From: Pseudomonas silesiensis
GTDB lineage: Bacteria > Pseudomonadota > Gammaproteobacteria > Pseudomonadales > Pseudomonadaceae
Reading direction: 5' to 3'
DNA length: 64,000 bases
Assembly (NCBI RefSeq): GCF_001661075.1
Contig: NZ_CP014870.1
Location: 2,128,501 to 2,192,500, forward strand
The notes under the pieces: model-generated
What the model was told of the DNA's origin: nothing
What the model saw: only the letters and a program-made list of their open reading frames with translations
Databases searched by the model: none
Position numbers and translations under genes: made by a program
Shown here: piece after piece, positions 54,640 through 63,898 of the stretch
Position numbering within the stretch: the stretch's first letter is position 1
Layout: the number at the start of each line of letters is the position of its first letter

Positions 54640-56499
54640 CTACTCTTGCACACGGACTTCACGGAACATGCCCATTTCCATGTGGTACATCAGGTGGCAG
54701 TGATACGCCCATCGCCCCAGGGCATCGGCGGTCACGCGGTAACTGCGTTTGCTGCCTGGCGGCATGTCGATGGTGTGCTTGCGAACCATGAAGTCCCCGT
54801 TTTCATCCTCCAGGTCACTCCACATGCCATGCAGATGGATGGGGTGCATCATCATGGTGTCGTTCACGAGTACCACTCGGAGGCGCTCTCCATATTTGAG
54901 ATGAATAGGCTCGGCATCCGCGAATTTGAGGCCGTCAAAAGACCACGAGAACTTTTCCATGTGTCCGGTCAGGTGCAGGGTGATGGTGCGGCCAGGCTCC
55001 CGGCCATCGGGATCCTGGAAGGTGCTCTTGAGGTCTGCATAGGTCAGTACCCGGCGACCGTTGTTTCTCAGTCCCATGCCAGGGTCGTTGAGTTTCGGCG
55101 TGGGGCTCATCGCCTGCATGTCGATCAGTGGGTTATTCGCTTCCGAGGCCGGGTGCGGCTCCATCGAGGCCATGCCGCTCATGCCGTGCATCGAGTGGCC
55201 AGACATGCTTGTCGAGCCGGGCATCTGGCTGTGATCCGTGCTCTGCATCGATCCACCGGCCATGCTTGTCATACCCTGCATGTCGCTAGCGGGCGCCATC
55301 TGGCTGTGATCCATACCCTCCATACCTTGCATCGAGTCCTGGGTCATGCCTGTCATATCGCCGTGATCCATGCCGGCCATATCACCCATGCCCATGTCGC
55401 TCATTGTGATCAACGGACGTGGATCCAGGGGCGGAACCGGGGCCGAGAGCCCCTCATGTACAGCCAGCGTGCCTCTCGCGAATCCTGTGCGATCCACCGA
55501 CTGGGCGAACAGGGTGTAGGCGTTTTCGGTGGGTTCGACGATGACATCGAAGGTTTCGGCCACGGCAATGCGGAACTCATCGACGCTCACCGGCTTGACG
55601 TACTGCCCGTCTGCTGCGACGACAGTCATCTTCAGGCCAGGAATGCGCACGTCGAAGTAGCTCATCGCCGAACCATTGATGAACCTCAGGCGCAGCCGTT
55701 CTCCGGGTCTGAAAATGCCTGTCCAGTGACTGTCGGGAGCCTGCCCGTTGAGCAAGTAGGTGTAGGTGGCGCCGCTGACATCGGCAAGATCCGTGGGATT
55801 CATCTTCATTTCAGCCCACATTTTCCGATCCGCGATGGTGTCAGACCAACCGTTCTTGCTGACGTCATCGATGAAGTCGCCGACGGTGCGTTTGTGTTGG
55901 TTGTAGTAACTGGATTGTTTCTTGAGCTTTTTCATGACTCGCTCAGGGTTTTCATCCGTCCAGTCGGACAACATCACCACGTAGTCGCGGTCATAGCGGA
56001 ACGGTTCGGGATCTTTGGCATCGATGACCAGGGGGCCGTAGACGCCGACTTGCTCCTGGAACCCGGAATGGCTGTGATACCAGTAGGTACCGTTCTGCTT
56101 GACCTTGAATGAGTAAACGTACAGGCCTCCCGGTTCGATGCCGTGGAAACTCAGGCCCGGCACACCGTCCATGTTCACTGGCAGAATGATTCCATGCCAA
56201 TGGATCGACGTGGTTTCCTTGAGCCGGTTCCTGACACGCAACGTCACCGTATTACCTTCGCGCCAGCGCAATAACGGGCCAGGAAGGCTGCCGTTGACGG
56301 TCATGGCGGTGCGAGGTGTGCCCGTGAAGTTCACTCCCATCTCACCAATTGAAAGATCGAAATCGGTGCCGGCGAGCACATTCGGCTGGCCCTGGCTGGT
56401 AATGGCCCACACCGGGCTGCGCCACAGTCCACAGCCCGCAAGTACTCCGCCTGCCGCCAGGGCTTTCACGAAAGTACGTCTCGATGTTCTGGAATGCAT
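54640..56499 (-). CDS. copA: Multicopper oxidase CopA
   Basis: A 619-residue periplasmic multicopper oxidase with a Tat signal (SRRTFVKALAAGGVLAGC, residues 4-21). All four copper-ligand blocks are seen: SIHWHGIILP, WYHSHSGFQEQ, HPIHLHGMW and HCHLMYHMEMGM. A long Met-rich insertion (about residues 370-450; DMGMGDMAGMDHGDMTGM and related units) is typical of CopA. It oxidises Cu(I) and sequesters copper. It is the first gene of the copAB pair. Confidence 0.94.
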   Translation of the reverse strand: MHSRTSRRTFVKALAAGGVLAGCGLWRSPVWAITSQGQPNVLAGTDFDLSIGEMGVNFTGTPRTAMTVNGSLPGPLLRWREGNTVTLRVRNRLKETTSIHWHGIILPVNMDGVPGLSFHGIEPGGLYVYSFKVKQNGTYWYHSHSGFQEQVGVYGPLVIDAKDPEPFRYDRDYVVMLSDWTDENPERVMKKLKKQSSYYNQHKRTVGDFIDDVSKNGWSDTIADRKMWAEMKMNPTDLADVSGATYTYLLNGQAPDSHWTGIFRPGERLRLRFINGSAMSYFDVRIPGLKMTVVAADGQYVKPVSVDEFRIAVAETFDVIVEPTENAYTLFAQSVDRTGFARGTLAVHEGLSAPVPPLDPRPLITMSDMGMGDMAGMDHGDMTGMTQDSMQGMEGMDHSQMAPASDMQGMTSMAGGSMQSTDHSQMPGSTSMSGHSMHGMSGMASMEPHPASEANNPLIDMQAMSPTPKLNDPGMGLRNNGRRVLTYADLKSTFQDPDGREPGRTITLHLTGHMEKFSWSFDGLKFADAEPIHLKYGERLRVVLVNDTMMMHPIHLHGMWSDLEDENGDFMVRKHTIDMPPGSKRSYRVTADALGRWAYHCHLMYHMEMGMFREVRVQE

Positions 56500-56631
56500 G
56501 GAGGGGTATCCAATAAGTCAGAATCCAGGCAGAGACGGATCCGCTGCCACAGTGCGGCCAGGATTCGCTTCAGGAATTCGGTGCCAGCCGCTATATAGGG
56601 GGAAGATGCCACATGAGCGGGACGCGGGTGA

Positions 56632-56645
56632 TTACATTTCCGTAA
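56632..56645 (-). promoter_or_regulatory. Possible CopR-type operator upstream of copA
   Basis: TTAC-ATTTCC-GTAA inverted repeat, 133 bases before copA in an otherwise gene-free 207-base gap. Response-regulator boxes for copper have this kind of spaced TTAC/GTAA symmetry. copRS genes are not in the window. Tentative. Confidence 0.4.
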
Positions 56646-56706
56646 GGTCGGCGCAGGTGACCTGGTTAGGTGCACCAGCGCCGCGATCATGGGTGAGCAG
56701 CAATCG

Positions 56707-57132
56707 TCACTTCTTCATTGGCATGTCCATCATCGATGACTGCTGATCCATCATTTTCATCATCATGCCCATCATTCCTTTACCCATGCCGTCCTTGGCG
56801 CCAGACATCCCCATGCCGGAGCCCATGCCCATACACCCCGCAGCATCATGCTGCTTACTCATCATGGCCATGCTTTCCTTCATCGTCTTCATGCCCTCCT
56901 GCATGGCTGCTTGCCGCTCCTCTGGGGTTTTCGCAGCAACGGCTTTGTCATGAGCCGCTTGCATTTTCTGCATTTGCTCGCTCATCGCTTTGTTCATTGC
57001 CGACTCGGACGGTGCACTGGCAGCCGTTGTGCTGGCAGGTACATCGACAGGGTGATGCTCATCTTCGGCATTCGCCATGGAGAGGCTGCTGGCCAAAATT
57101 GCGGCAAGAACTAATTTCAGTTGTGTTTGCAT
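56707..57132 (-). CDS. Met-rich periplasmic protein of the copper locus
   Basis: A 141-residue protein. Signal peptide to about SMANA (residue 22), a helical middle (about 45-95) and a Met/Gly-rich tail (AGCMGMGSGMGMSGAKDGMG, KGMMGMMMKMMDQQ). The tail is a plausible Cu(I)-binding segment. ATG at 57132 (MQTQLKLVLAAILASS) starts the signal peptide; the longer frame is ignored. No named family recognised. Confidence 0.75.
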   Translation of the reverse strand: MQTQLKLVLAAILASSLSMANAEDEHHPVDVPASTTAASAPSESAMNKAMSEQMQKMQAAHDKAVAAKTPEERQAAMQEGMKTMKESMAMMSKQHDAAGCMGMGSGMGMSGAKDGMGKGMMGMMMKMMDQQSSMMDMPMKK

Positions 57133-57233
57133 GTTGAACTCCAGGTACTCATTGATAAGCAGGAATGACCAAGCCGCGCCAAATCGACGCAATGAAGCAG
57201 AACGGCCACGGCGTGGCCGCGCTGAGAGGCGAA

Positions 57234-57629
57234 TTAATCGTTGAAGCGGACGAATATCAGGCGGGCTGGAGGCCCCGGGGGGGCGGGGCGCTTCAGTGCA
57301 AGTGCAGCGAAGGCGATGGGTTGAGTGAGGGTAAACAGCAGAATCGCGGGTAGCAGCAAGGCAAGCGCCAAACTGGCGAGGTCTACTGTCGGGATCTTCG
57401 ATGCGGGATTGATGGCCTTCGCTGCATCTTCACAATGCTTAAGGCAGCCACTGGCGTGCTGGGCATGGTCATCTAATTGTTGCAGTGAGGAGAGCGTCGC
57501 GTGCGTTGCATTCAGATCGTGCTCCGGCTGCACCAGGCAGCCGTGAAATGCCGTCACGATCACTGCCAACACCCACACCCCGAGGGTGAGTCGCAATAAA
57601 GTGCGATAGTGATGACGGAACCAGTACAT
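57234..57629 (-). CDS. Cys/His-containing membrane protein of the copper locus
   Basis: A 131-residue protein with an N-terminal helix (about residues 12-32), a loop with GCLVQPEHD and HAQHASGCLKHCEDA that could bind metal, and a C-terminal helix (about 86-106). GTGGAGCACGTC before ATG 57629 decides the start. I do not recognise the family; the neighbours suggest copper handling. A perfect ANR-type box lies 64 bases upstream. Confidence 0.65.
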   Translation of the reverse strand: MYWFRHHYRTLLRLTLGVWVLAVIVTAFHGCLVQPEHDLNATHATLSSLQQLDDHAQHASGCLKHCEDAAKAINPASKIPTVDLASLALALLLPAILLFTLTQPIAFAALALKRPAPPGPPARLIFVRFND

Positions 57630-57641
57630 GACGTGCTCCAC

Positions 57642-57947
57642 AGGCTTGTGAGTCCCAGTTGTTCCAGTTTAGACCGCCAAGCAGCCGATGATTTGATTTT
57701 GATCAAACAAGTGGGGTCTCCATGGCGAGCTAAAAATCTGCAAAACCTTTGGTTATGTAGTCAACGAATAACTGCTTTTTGCTGTGCAGTCCGGTTGCCA
57801 TGGGGCGCAGGGGAGGGTGCTGACGGATAAAGGTGGGGAAGGGGGCATCGTTAATTCGGGCCGGGATTTGGTTTGGTGTGTTTTCGCCAATGAATCATTG
57901 AGTTACCTCATGGTCATAGCACTGACTTTTTCCATCAGGACTTTTAA
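57642..57947. promoter_or_regulatory. Divergent gap with an ANR/FNR-type box
   Basis: About 300 bases without a gene. TTGATTTTGATCAA (57693-57706) is a perfect TTGAT-N4-ATCAA box nearest the minus-strand gene. The rest shows nothing I can support. Confidence 0.6.
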
Positions 57948-58175
57948 ATGAAGCGCGCAGTAATGATTTTGTTAGCTGTATCAGGCTCTATCCTGCTTGT
58001 AGGCTGCGGGCATCACCGTGATGGTGGAGACAGGCATTATCGGGGCCACCAGGATCGTGGCTACGAACGGGGTCATGATGATCATGGGCATGATCGATAC
58101 GATCGTCGTGATTATAATCAGCGGCATGATCGGGATCGGGATCGGGATCGGGATCGTGATCGTAGAGACGACTAA
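57948..58175 (+). CDS. Small Asp/Arg/His-rich lipoprotein
   Basis: A 75-residue protein with a lipoprotein signal (ILLVGC lipobox, Cys about residue 20) followed by a charged low-complexity chain (HHRDGGDRHYRGHQDRGYER and so on) ending in an alternating DR run. CAGGACTTTTAA precedes the ATG. The His/Asp content would suit metal binding, in keeping with the copper genes, but this is a guess. Confidence 0.65.
   Translation: MKRAVMILLAVSGSILLVGCGHHRDGGDRHYRGHQDRGYERGHDDHGHDRYDRRDYNQRHDRDRDRDRDRDRRDD
58128..58163 (+). repeat. Hexanucleotide run (GATCGG)4(GATCGT)2
   Basis: Six in-phase hexamers encode the DR run at the end of the small lipoprotein. Hexamer gain or loss would keep the frame. Confidence 0.9.
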
Positions 58176-58207
58176 GCCCTTAACCCTGACTGAAGGATTG
58201 CAGAGCT

Positions 58208-58304
58208 GGAAAAGGTGACAAGCTGGAAAAGGTGACTGGAAAATGGCGGAAAAGGTGACAGATCTATTTATCGCTTTTTGCCTGAAATAGATCAGTCTCC
58301 TTTT
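58208..58304. repeat. Three GGAAAAGGTGAC direct repeats and a 20-bp inverted repeat
   Basis: GGAAAAGGTGAC occurs at 58208, 58225 and 58248. The last copy runs into one arm of an inverted repeat: AAAAGGTGACAGATCTATTT (58250-58269) against its complement at 58285-58304 (18 of 20 matching, 15-base loop). This could be a mobile-element end or a repeat-transposase target; no transposase gene is present. Confidence 0.75.
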
Positions 58305-58429
58305 TGCATCGACCGAGGCCAGCGTTTCGACCAGATAAACCACGAGGGTTCGGTCGTAGTCTCTGGGTCGACGGTAAACCGGGTGCTGGGTGTACGCGGC
58401 GTGGCTTCAGCAGGGACTGGTTGATCGAT

Positions 58430-59398
58430 TCAACCACTGGAAACCCGCTTCCCAAACCCCTGCCGAGCGACAAAATCACTGATGTTATCCACCGCACTGT
58501 CCATCAACTGCTGCATGGCATCTTCACTGCTCCAGGCGATATGTGGATTGAGCAGGAAATCATCCCGGTCAATCAGCGCGAAGAGAGGATTGCTCGGATG
58601 CAACGGCTCATGCTCGACCACATCCAGCGCTACGCCGCCCAGTCGACCGTTCTGCAGGGCATCGATCAGCGCCGCTTCATTGATCACCCCGCCACGACCG
58701 GTGTTCACCACCACCGCATCCGGCTTCATCAAGGCCAATTGTTCGACATCAATGAGGTTGTGCGTTTCCGGTGTCAACGGACAATTGATCGACAACACAT
58801 CGCAGCTCTTGAGCAGTTCAGCCAGCGGCCGGCAGTCTGGTCCAGGGCGCTTGCCACCCCGGTCCTCGAACAGTACCTGCATGCCAAAGGCGCGCGCCAG
58901 GTGCGCCAGTCGCATGGCAATCGGCCCGCTACCGATAATCGCCAGCTGCTTGTCACGTACATCCCGAATGCGATGGTTGAAGTAGATGTTCTGGTACGGC
59001 GCCTCGCCGGTGCTCACCTGACGCATCAACCGGGTGAACGCCGCCGGGCGCCGGAACAGTTCCAGGATCATCGCCAGGCTGTGCTCGGCCACGGTATTGG
59101 CGGCGTAACCGGGCACGCTGGTGACCTCGATGCCATGGGCGTGGCAGTAATCGAGATCGACGATGTCTCGCCCGGTCAGCGCCAGCGAAATCATTTTCAG
59201 TTTCGGCAAGTGCCGCAGGTGCTCCTCGCGCAGCGGTACGCTGCAGGTCAGGGCGATGGTTGCATTCTGGAGATGGTCGATGACCTGCTCTGGCCGTGTG
59301 TAGGCAAACTGCTGCCAGCTGTGCTTGCAAGCCGGGCGTTTCAGACGGGTGGAGGGCGCCAGGCCCTCGTCGTCGAGAAAGACGATCTGTTCAGTCAC
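58430..59398 (-). CDS. D-2-hydroxyacid dehydrogenase family protein
   Basis: A 322-residue NAD-dependent dehydrogenase. It has LAIIGSGPIAMRLAHLARAF (dinucleotide fold), the catalytic Arg in NTGRGGVINE, a Glu in DVVEHEPLHP and the His in LNPHIAW. The start is taken as GTG at 59398, seven bases after AAGGA; a TTG two codons earlier is too close to it. Next to a FAD oxidoreductase it may reduce or oxidise a keto/hydroxy acid made from an amine. Substrate unknown. Confidence 0.83.
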   Translation of the reverse strand: MTEQIVFLDDEGLAPSTRLKRPACKHSWQQFAYTRPEQVIDHLQNATIALTCSVPLREEHLRHLPKLKMISLALTGRDIVDLDYCHAHGIEVTSVPGYAANTVAEHSLAMILELFRRPAAFTRLMRQVSTGEAPYQNIYFNHRIRDVRDKQLAIIGSGPIAMRLAHLARAFGMQVLFEDRGGKRPGPDCRPLAELLKSCDVLSINCPLTPETHNLIDVEQLALMKPDAVVVNTGRGGVINEAALIDALQNGRLGGVALDVVEHEPLHPSNPLFALIDRDDFLLNPHIAWSSEDAMQQLMDSAVDNISDFVARQGFGKRVSSG

Positions 59399-59408
59399 GA
59401 TCAAATCC

Positions 59409-60800
59409 TTATTTCTTCTGCGCCGGCACGTAGCCGGCCGGGGCCATGGCGACCAGTTGGCGGGTCACGAACCCAGCGTCCTGGTCGTGGTCTTCCAGGG
59501 ATTCCTTGCGCACCAGGGCATCTCGCACCATGTGTGCGCCAAAGAAGCGAAACGGCTCGGGCGGCAACAGTTTCATGCGCTGGTTGACCAGGCCGCAGTT
59601 GGCCCACTCGTCATTGGCATGTTCGACCAACGACTTGATGATGCGGCTGGCGAACACGGTGGTTGCCACGCCATTGCCGGAGAAGCCGATGCCGTAGGCG
59701 ATGTTCTGGTGATGGTCGAGGTAGCCGAAGTTTGGCAGGCCTTTCATGGCCCGGTCGATCGGGCCGGTCCAACTGCTGACGATCGGGACATCGCAGAGTT
59801 GCGGGTACAGGCGGCGCATCTCGGCGCAGACCTTGTCCGCTGCCGGCGAAGGCTTCTCGTAGAGGTTGCCGATTCGCCCGGCAAAGCCGAACTGACCCAG
59901 CGGTTTGCCGAAGACGATACGGCCGTCCGGGGTGTTGCGCCAGTAGTTGAGCACGGTGCGCGAGTCGGTCATGCACTCGCCGCCGCTGAAGCCGATGGCG
60001 TCCAGCCTGGCTTTCACCGGTGCCGTGGCAACCATGTCGCTGGACATGATCGCGATCATCCGGCGCAGTTCAGGGAAGCGCGCGCCCCAGGCGTTCATCG
60101 CCAGTACCACGCGGTGGGCTCGCACGGTGCCGCGCTCGGTGTGTACCACCGGGTTGGCGCCTTGTTCCAGGCGGGTCAGCGGAGATTTCTCGTAGATCTT
60201 AACCCCCAGCTTCAGCGCGACACGGCGCAGGCCCCGGGCGAGCATCGCCGGCTGTACGGTGGCGGCGTTGGGGTCGTAGATACCGCCCAGCACCAATGGC
60301 GAGCCGACGCGGCTCTGGATTGTGTGCCGGTCCATGTCCTGGAACGGGTTGACGCCCAGGTTCTGCAACCCTTCGGTCAGTACCCGCCAGGAATTCATCT
60401 GGCGCGGGTTGGTGGCCGTCCACAGCCAGCCGTCCTTGCGGTACTGGGCGTCGATGCCGTGTTCCTGGCAGAAGCTGCCGATCTCGTTGATCGCCGACTC
60501 CGCCGCTTCGCAAATCCGCCGCGCCTCGACGTCACCGCAGATGGTCCGCAATGACAGGTACTTGCCCCACCAGTTCGTCGCGATGCCGCCGTTGCGGCCG
60601 CTGGCGCCGGCCCCGCAACGGTCGCGTTCGACGATGACGATGGTTTTTTCCGGGTTGGCCTGTTTCAGGCGGATGGCCGACCACAAGCCAAGGTAGCCGC
60701 CGCCGACAATGCACACATCGGCTTGAATCGATTCCTGCAGGGCAGGGGCCAGGTCGCTGTCGAGGTCCAGCGCCTGGGCATACCAGAGTCCACGGTACAT
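59409..60800 (-). CDS. FAD-dependent amine/amino-acid oxidase-like protein
   Basis: A 463-residue DAO-family flavoprotein. The FAD fold is DVCIVGGGYLGLWSAIRLKQ (about residues 28-47) with GASGRNGGIATNWW next; a C-terminal GIGFSGNGVATTVFASRIIK closes the FAD site. Relatives oxidise gamma-glutamylputrescine-like or N-methyl amino compounds. With a betaine-type transporter nearby it may oxidise an imported amine. The start at 60800 has AAGGCACCCCTT in front; longer frames run across a terminator. Confidence 0.8.
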   Translation of the reverse strand: MYRGLWYAQALDLDSDLAPALQESIQADVCIVGGGYLGLWSAIRLKQANPEKTIVIVERDRCGAGASGRNGGIATNWWGKYLSLRTICGDVEARRICEAAESAINEIGSFCQEHGIDAQYRKDGWLWTATNPRQMNSWRVLTEGLQNLGVNPFQDMDRHTIQSRVGSPLVLGGIYDPNAATVQPAMLARGLRRVALKLGVKIYEKSPLTRLEQGANPVVHTERGTVRAHRVVLAMNAWGARFPELRRMIAIMSSDMVATAPVKARLDAIGFSGGECMTDSRTVLNYWRNTPDGRIVFGKPLGQFGFAGRIGNLYEKPSPAADKVCAEMRRLYPQLCDVPIVSSWTGPIDRAMKGLPNFGYLDHHQNIAYGIGFSGNGVATTVFASRIIKSLVEHANDEWANCGLVNQRMKLLPPEPFRFFGAHMVRDALVRKESLEDHDQDAGFVTRQLVAMAPAGYVPAQKK

Positions 60801-60915
60801 AAGGGGTGCCTTCGAGCCTGTTGTTTTGTGATCGTATAATGCGCAGCGGCGGCGATTGTTCACTATGACGCGGGGGACAATTGATAGAAGAACGCTGACG
60901 CGGGAGCTGATAATG

Positions 60916-60952
60916 AAAAAGCTGCCGGGGACCGATTGGCCCGCAGCAGCTT
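60916..60952 (-). terminator. Intrinsic terminator after the RidA gene
   Basis: Minus strand: stem AAGCTGC / GCAGCTT with an inner GGG/CCC pairing, followed by a short T-run. It sits 20 bases past the RidA-type stop and before the oxidase gene, so the two groups are separate transcripts at least in part. Confidence 0.75.
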
Positions 60953-60972
60953 GAGGGATGCACATCGGTCTG

Positions 60973-61314
60973 TCAGAGCTGGCCGAACGCCTGGATCTCG
61001 ATGCGGTATTGCGGCGTAGCGAGCGCCGCCCCGACACACGCGCGCACCGGTGGCTGGTCGCCAACCCAGGCGTCATACACTTCGTTCATCGCCGCAAACT
61101 CGCTCATGTCTGCCAGCCATATCTGCAGGCGGGTGAGGTTTGCCTTGCTCGCGCCTGCCTGCGCCAACCACTGCTCCAGCTGTGCCAGAACACAGCGTGT
61201 CTGCTCGGCGATATCGTGTCGGGGCGTCAGGGCGACGATGCCGGAGGTCTCGATGCGGCCGTCCACCAGCACCAGCTGGCTGGCTCTCGGGCCCACGTTG
61301 ATACGTTCGATCAT
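60973..61314 (-). CDS. RidA-family protein
   Basis: A 113-residue YjgF/RidA-family protein (family core VRACVGAALATPQYRIEIQA at the end, with the conserved Arg). RidA proteins hydrolyse reactive enamines/imines left by amino-acid oxidation, which fits the adjacent oxidase. ATG at 61314 has GGGAG six bases upstream; another ATG at 61317 is too close to it. It follows the cupin gene by 10 bases. Confidence 0.85.
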   Translation of the reverse strand: MIERINVGPRASQLVLVDGRIETSGIVALTPRHDIAEQTRCVLAQLEQWLAQAGASKANLTRLQIWLADMSEFAAMNEVYDAWVGDQPPVRACVGAALATPQYRIEIQAFGQL

Positions 61315-61324
61315 CATCGGCTCC

Positions 61325-61675
61325 CTAGAACAGTACGTAGGTCTTGCGCAGGGCTTCGCGGATGTCCCAAACACCTTCGCAGTTCTCCGGAAACAGCACC
61401 GCATCGCCCGCGCGCAGTTCCACCGGTTCGCCGCCGTCGGGAGTGAAAATGCACCAGCCGCTGACGATATGACTGAACTCGCGGTTCTTGAGATGACGGC
61501 GGAACACGCCCGGGCTGCTTTCCCAGACACCGACACTGGCGCCGACGGCGTCATCGGTCTGGGCCTGGCCAGTGGCGGCGAGGGCAATGGGTTCACCGAT
61601 CGGCAACCGCGCCGGTGCGGTTTCGCCCAGGGGCGAAGCGGCGGCGTTGCGCACGACAGTCAGGACTTGGCTCAT
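61325..61675 (-). CDS. Cupin-domain protein (DUF861/EutQ-like)
   Basis: A 116-residue single-domain cupin. Conserved strands SPGVFRRHLKNREFSHIVSG and PVELRAGDAVLFPENCEGVW match the cupin_3 type with its Trp and Glu. AAGGAAACACTC precedes the ATG. Such proteins accompany amine-catabolic oxidases; enzymatic role unknown. First gene of the cupin-RidA unit. Confidence 0.82.
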   Translation of the reverse strand: MSQVLTVVRNAAASPLGETAPARLPIGEPIALAATGQAQTDDAVGASVGVWESSPGVFRRHLKNREFSHIVSGWCIFTPDGGEPVELRAGDAVLFPENCEGVWDIREALRKTYVLF

Positions 61676-61942
61676 GAGTGTTTCCTTCAGAAACTTTTTC
61701 GGGATTAAAGGCGTACGCATGTGATGCGTGACAGCCGACTCGATTGCAGGCGGCTGTCGGTACTTTTGCACCGGTGTTGGCCGGGTGCATATAACAGGAA
61801 GGACCAGTCATCGGGCGCAACGCAGCGGGGCACGTTATTTCGGTGCCGGGATAATACAAATTGACCCTCCCATACAATTCAGCGGGGAGTGACCGGGATA
61901 GAGTTCAGCTCGTTCGGTTAAAAATATAAAAACGAGGGGCGT

Positions 61943-62860
61943 ATGAACCATACCGATGACATTCTTTCGGTGAAGAACATCTACAAGGTATTTGGTCCCA
62001 ACTCGGACATTGCCATGAAGATGTTGAGCGACGGGGCTGACAAGGAGGAGATCTTCAAAAAGACCGGTCACGTGGTCGGCGTGTTCAATGCCAGTTTCTC
62101 CGTCAAGCGTGGTGAGATCTTCGTGATCATGGGCCTGTCGGGTTCGGGCAAATCGACCATGGTCCGGCTGTTCAACCGCTTGATCGAACCCACCTCCGGA
62201 AGCATTCATCTCAATGGCCGGGAAATCACCGGATTGAGTGATAAGGCACTGCTCGATGTGCGCCGCAAGGACATGAGCATGGTCTTCCAGTCATTCGCGT
62301 TGATGCCCCACATGAGCGTGCTGGAAAACACTGCGTTCGGCCTGGAAATCTCCGGTGTCAGTGAAAGCGAACGGCACGCTCGGGCCAGGGAAGCCCTGGC
62401 CCAGGTAGGCCTCGCCGGCCAGGAACATAGCTACCCTCATCAGCTTTCAGGCGGCATGCAGCAGCGGGTGGGTCTGGCTCGCGCATTGGCGAACGACCCG
62501 ACCATCCTGCTGATGGACGAAGCCTTTTCGGCCCTCGATCCCCTGATCCGGCAAGAGATGCAGGGCGAGCTGATCCGCCTGCAGGCCGAACAGCAACGCA
62601 CCATCATTTTTATTTCCCACGACATCGAGGAAGCCGTCCGTATCGGCCATCGCATCGCGATCATGGAGGGCGGCCGTGTCGTCCAGATTGGCACCCCGCT
62701 GGAGTTGATCAACCAGCCGGCCAACGACTACGTGCGCGCCTTCTTCAAGGGTTTCGATGTATCCCGGGTGCTCAAGGCCAGTGACGTCGCCCAGCTGGAT
62801 CCGGCTGCGGTCTGCCGTGTCTGTCAGAAAGAGCTGGACCACACCCTGAGCCACCACTGA
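61943..62860 (+). CDS. Glycine betaine/proline-type ABC transporter ATPase
   Basis: A 305-residue ATPase of the ProV/OpuAA family, with the long N-terminal extension of the group ([20 protein letters not shown]), Walker [10 protein letters not shown] (about residue 70), signature [15 protein letters not shown] and Walker [13 protein letters not shown]. No C-terminal CBS domains, so it is likely not osmotically gated but catabolic. It is divergent from the cupin gene and starts after ACGAGGGGCGT. Confidence 0.9.
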   Translation: MNHTDDILSVKNIYKVFGPNSDIAMKMLSDGADKEEIFKKTGHVVGVFNASFSVKRGEIFVIMGLSGSGKSTMVRLFNRLIEPTSGSIHLNGREITGLSDKALLDVRRKDMSMVFQSFALMPHMSVLENTAFGLEISGVSESERHARAREALAQVGLAGQEHSYPHQLSGGMQQRVGLARALANDPTILLMDEAFSALDPLIRQEMQGELIRLQAEQQRTIIFISHDIEEAVRIGHRIAIMEGGRVVQIGTPLELINQPANDYVRAFFKGFDVSRVLKASDVAQLDPAAVCRVCQKELDHTLSHH

Positions 62861-62888
62861 GCGCCCTGACAAAAAGAGGTAAGCCACG

Positions 62889-63842
62889 ATGTCTGATTTC
62901 AGTTTTCTCGATCCCTTCCAGTCCGCCACGATCCCCTTGGGCACCTGGGTGGAAAGTGTCTTGAACTACATGGTGCACAATTTCCGTGATGTATTCCGTG
63001 CCATCCGCTGGCCGATTGACCAGGTGCTCAATGGCATCGAATTCGCCTTGCAGAGCATTCCGCCGAGCATTGGCATCCTGCTGTCATCGCTGCTCGGCTG
63101 GCAGCTCGCGGGTAAGCGCATGGCGCTGCTGTGCTTCGTGACGCTGACGCTGCTTGGGCTGATCGGTGTCTGGTCGGAATCCATGACCACCCTGGCGTTG
63201 GTGCTCACCTCGGTATTTTTCTGCGCACTGATCGGGATCCCGCTGGGCATCGTCTGCGCCCGCAGCGACAGCCTGGAGAGGATCATCCGGCCACTGCTGG
63301 ACGCCATGCAGACGTTGCCGGCATTCGTTTACCTGGTGCCGGTGGTGATGCTGTTCGGCATTGGCAATGTGCCGGGCGTGTTGGTGACCATTGTCTTCGC
63401 CCTGCCACCGCTGGTGCGCTTGACCAACCTGGGCATCCGCCAGGTGCCTGAGGACAAGATCGAAGCGGCCCGGGCCTTCGGTTGCACGCCGCGGCAAATG
63501 CTCACCCGTGTGCAGTTGCCGCTGGCCAGCTCGACCATCATGGCCGGCCTCAACCAGACCCTGATGCTGTCTCTGTCGATGGTGGTGATCGCGTCGATGA
63601 TCTCCGTTGGCGGCCTGGGCCAGATGGTCCTGCGCGGTATCGGCCGGCTAGACATGGGACTCGCCACCGTTGGCGGTGTCGGCCTGGTGCTGTTGGCGAT
63701 CTTTCTCGATCGCCTGACCCAGGCCATGGGCGCCAGGACAAACGCCGACCCGAGCCGGCGCTGGTTCAACACCGGTCCGGTGGGCGCGCTGCTGCGCCTG
63801 GTCGGGGCCGGGCAACCGAAAGTGCAGCGCGAGACCGCCTGA
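62889..63842 (+). CDS. Glycine betaine/proline-type ABC transporter permease
   Basis: A 317-residue membrane protein of the ProW family with about seven helices and the EAA loop EAARAFGCTPRQMLTRVQLP. It follows the ATPase gene by 28 bases with AAAGAGGTAAGCCACG as ribosome site. It forms the channel of the betaine-type importer. Confidence 0.9.
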   Translation: MSDFSFLDPFQSATIPLGTWVESVLNYMVHNFRDVFRAIRWPIDQVLNGIEFALQSIPPSIGILLSSLLGWQLAGKRMALLCFVTLTLLGLIGVWSESMTTLALVLTSVFFCALIGIPLGIVCARSDSLERIIRPLLDAMQTLPAFVYLVPVVMLFGIGNVPGVLVTIVFALPPLVRLTNLGIRQVPEDKIEAARAFGCTPRQMLTRVQLPLASSTIMAGLNQTLMLSLSMVVIASMISVGGLGQMVLRGIGRLDMGLATVGGVGLVLLAIFLDRLTQAMGARTNADPSRRWFNTGPVGALLRLVGAGQPKVQRETA

Positions 63843-63898
63843 AATTTTCCGTTCTATCTGCCGCAATCCAGACAACAACCAGAAAAAGGTACGCGAAG

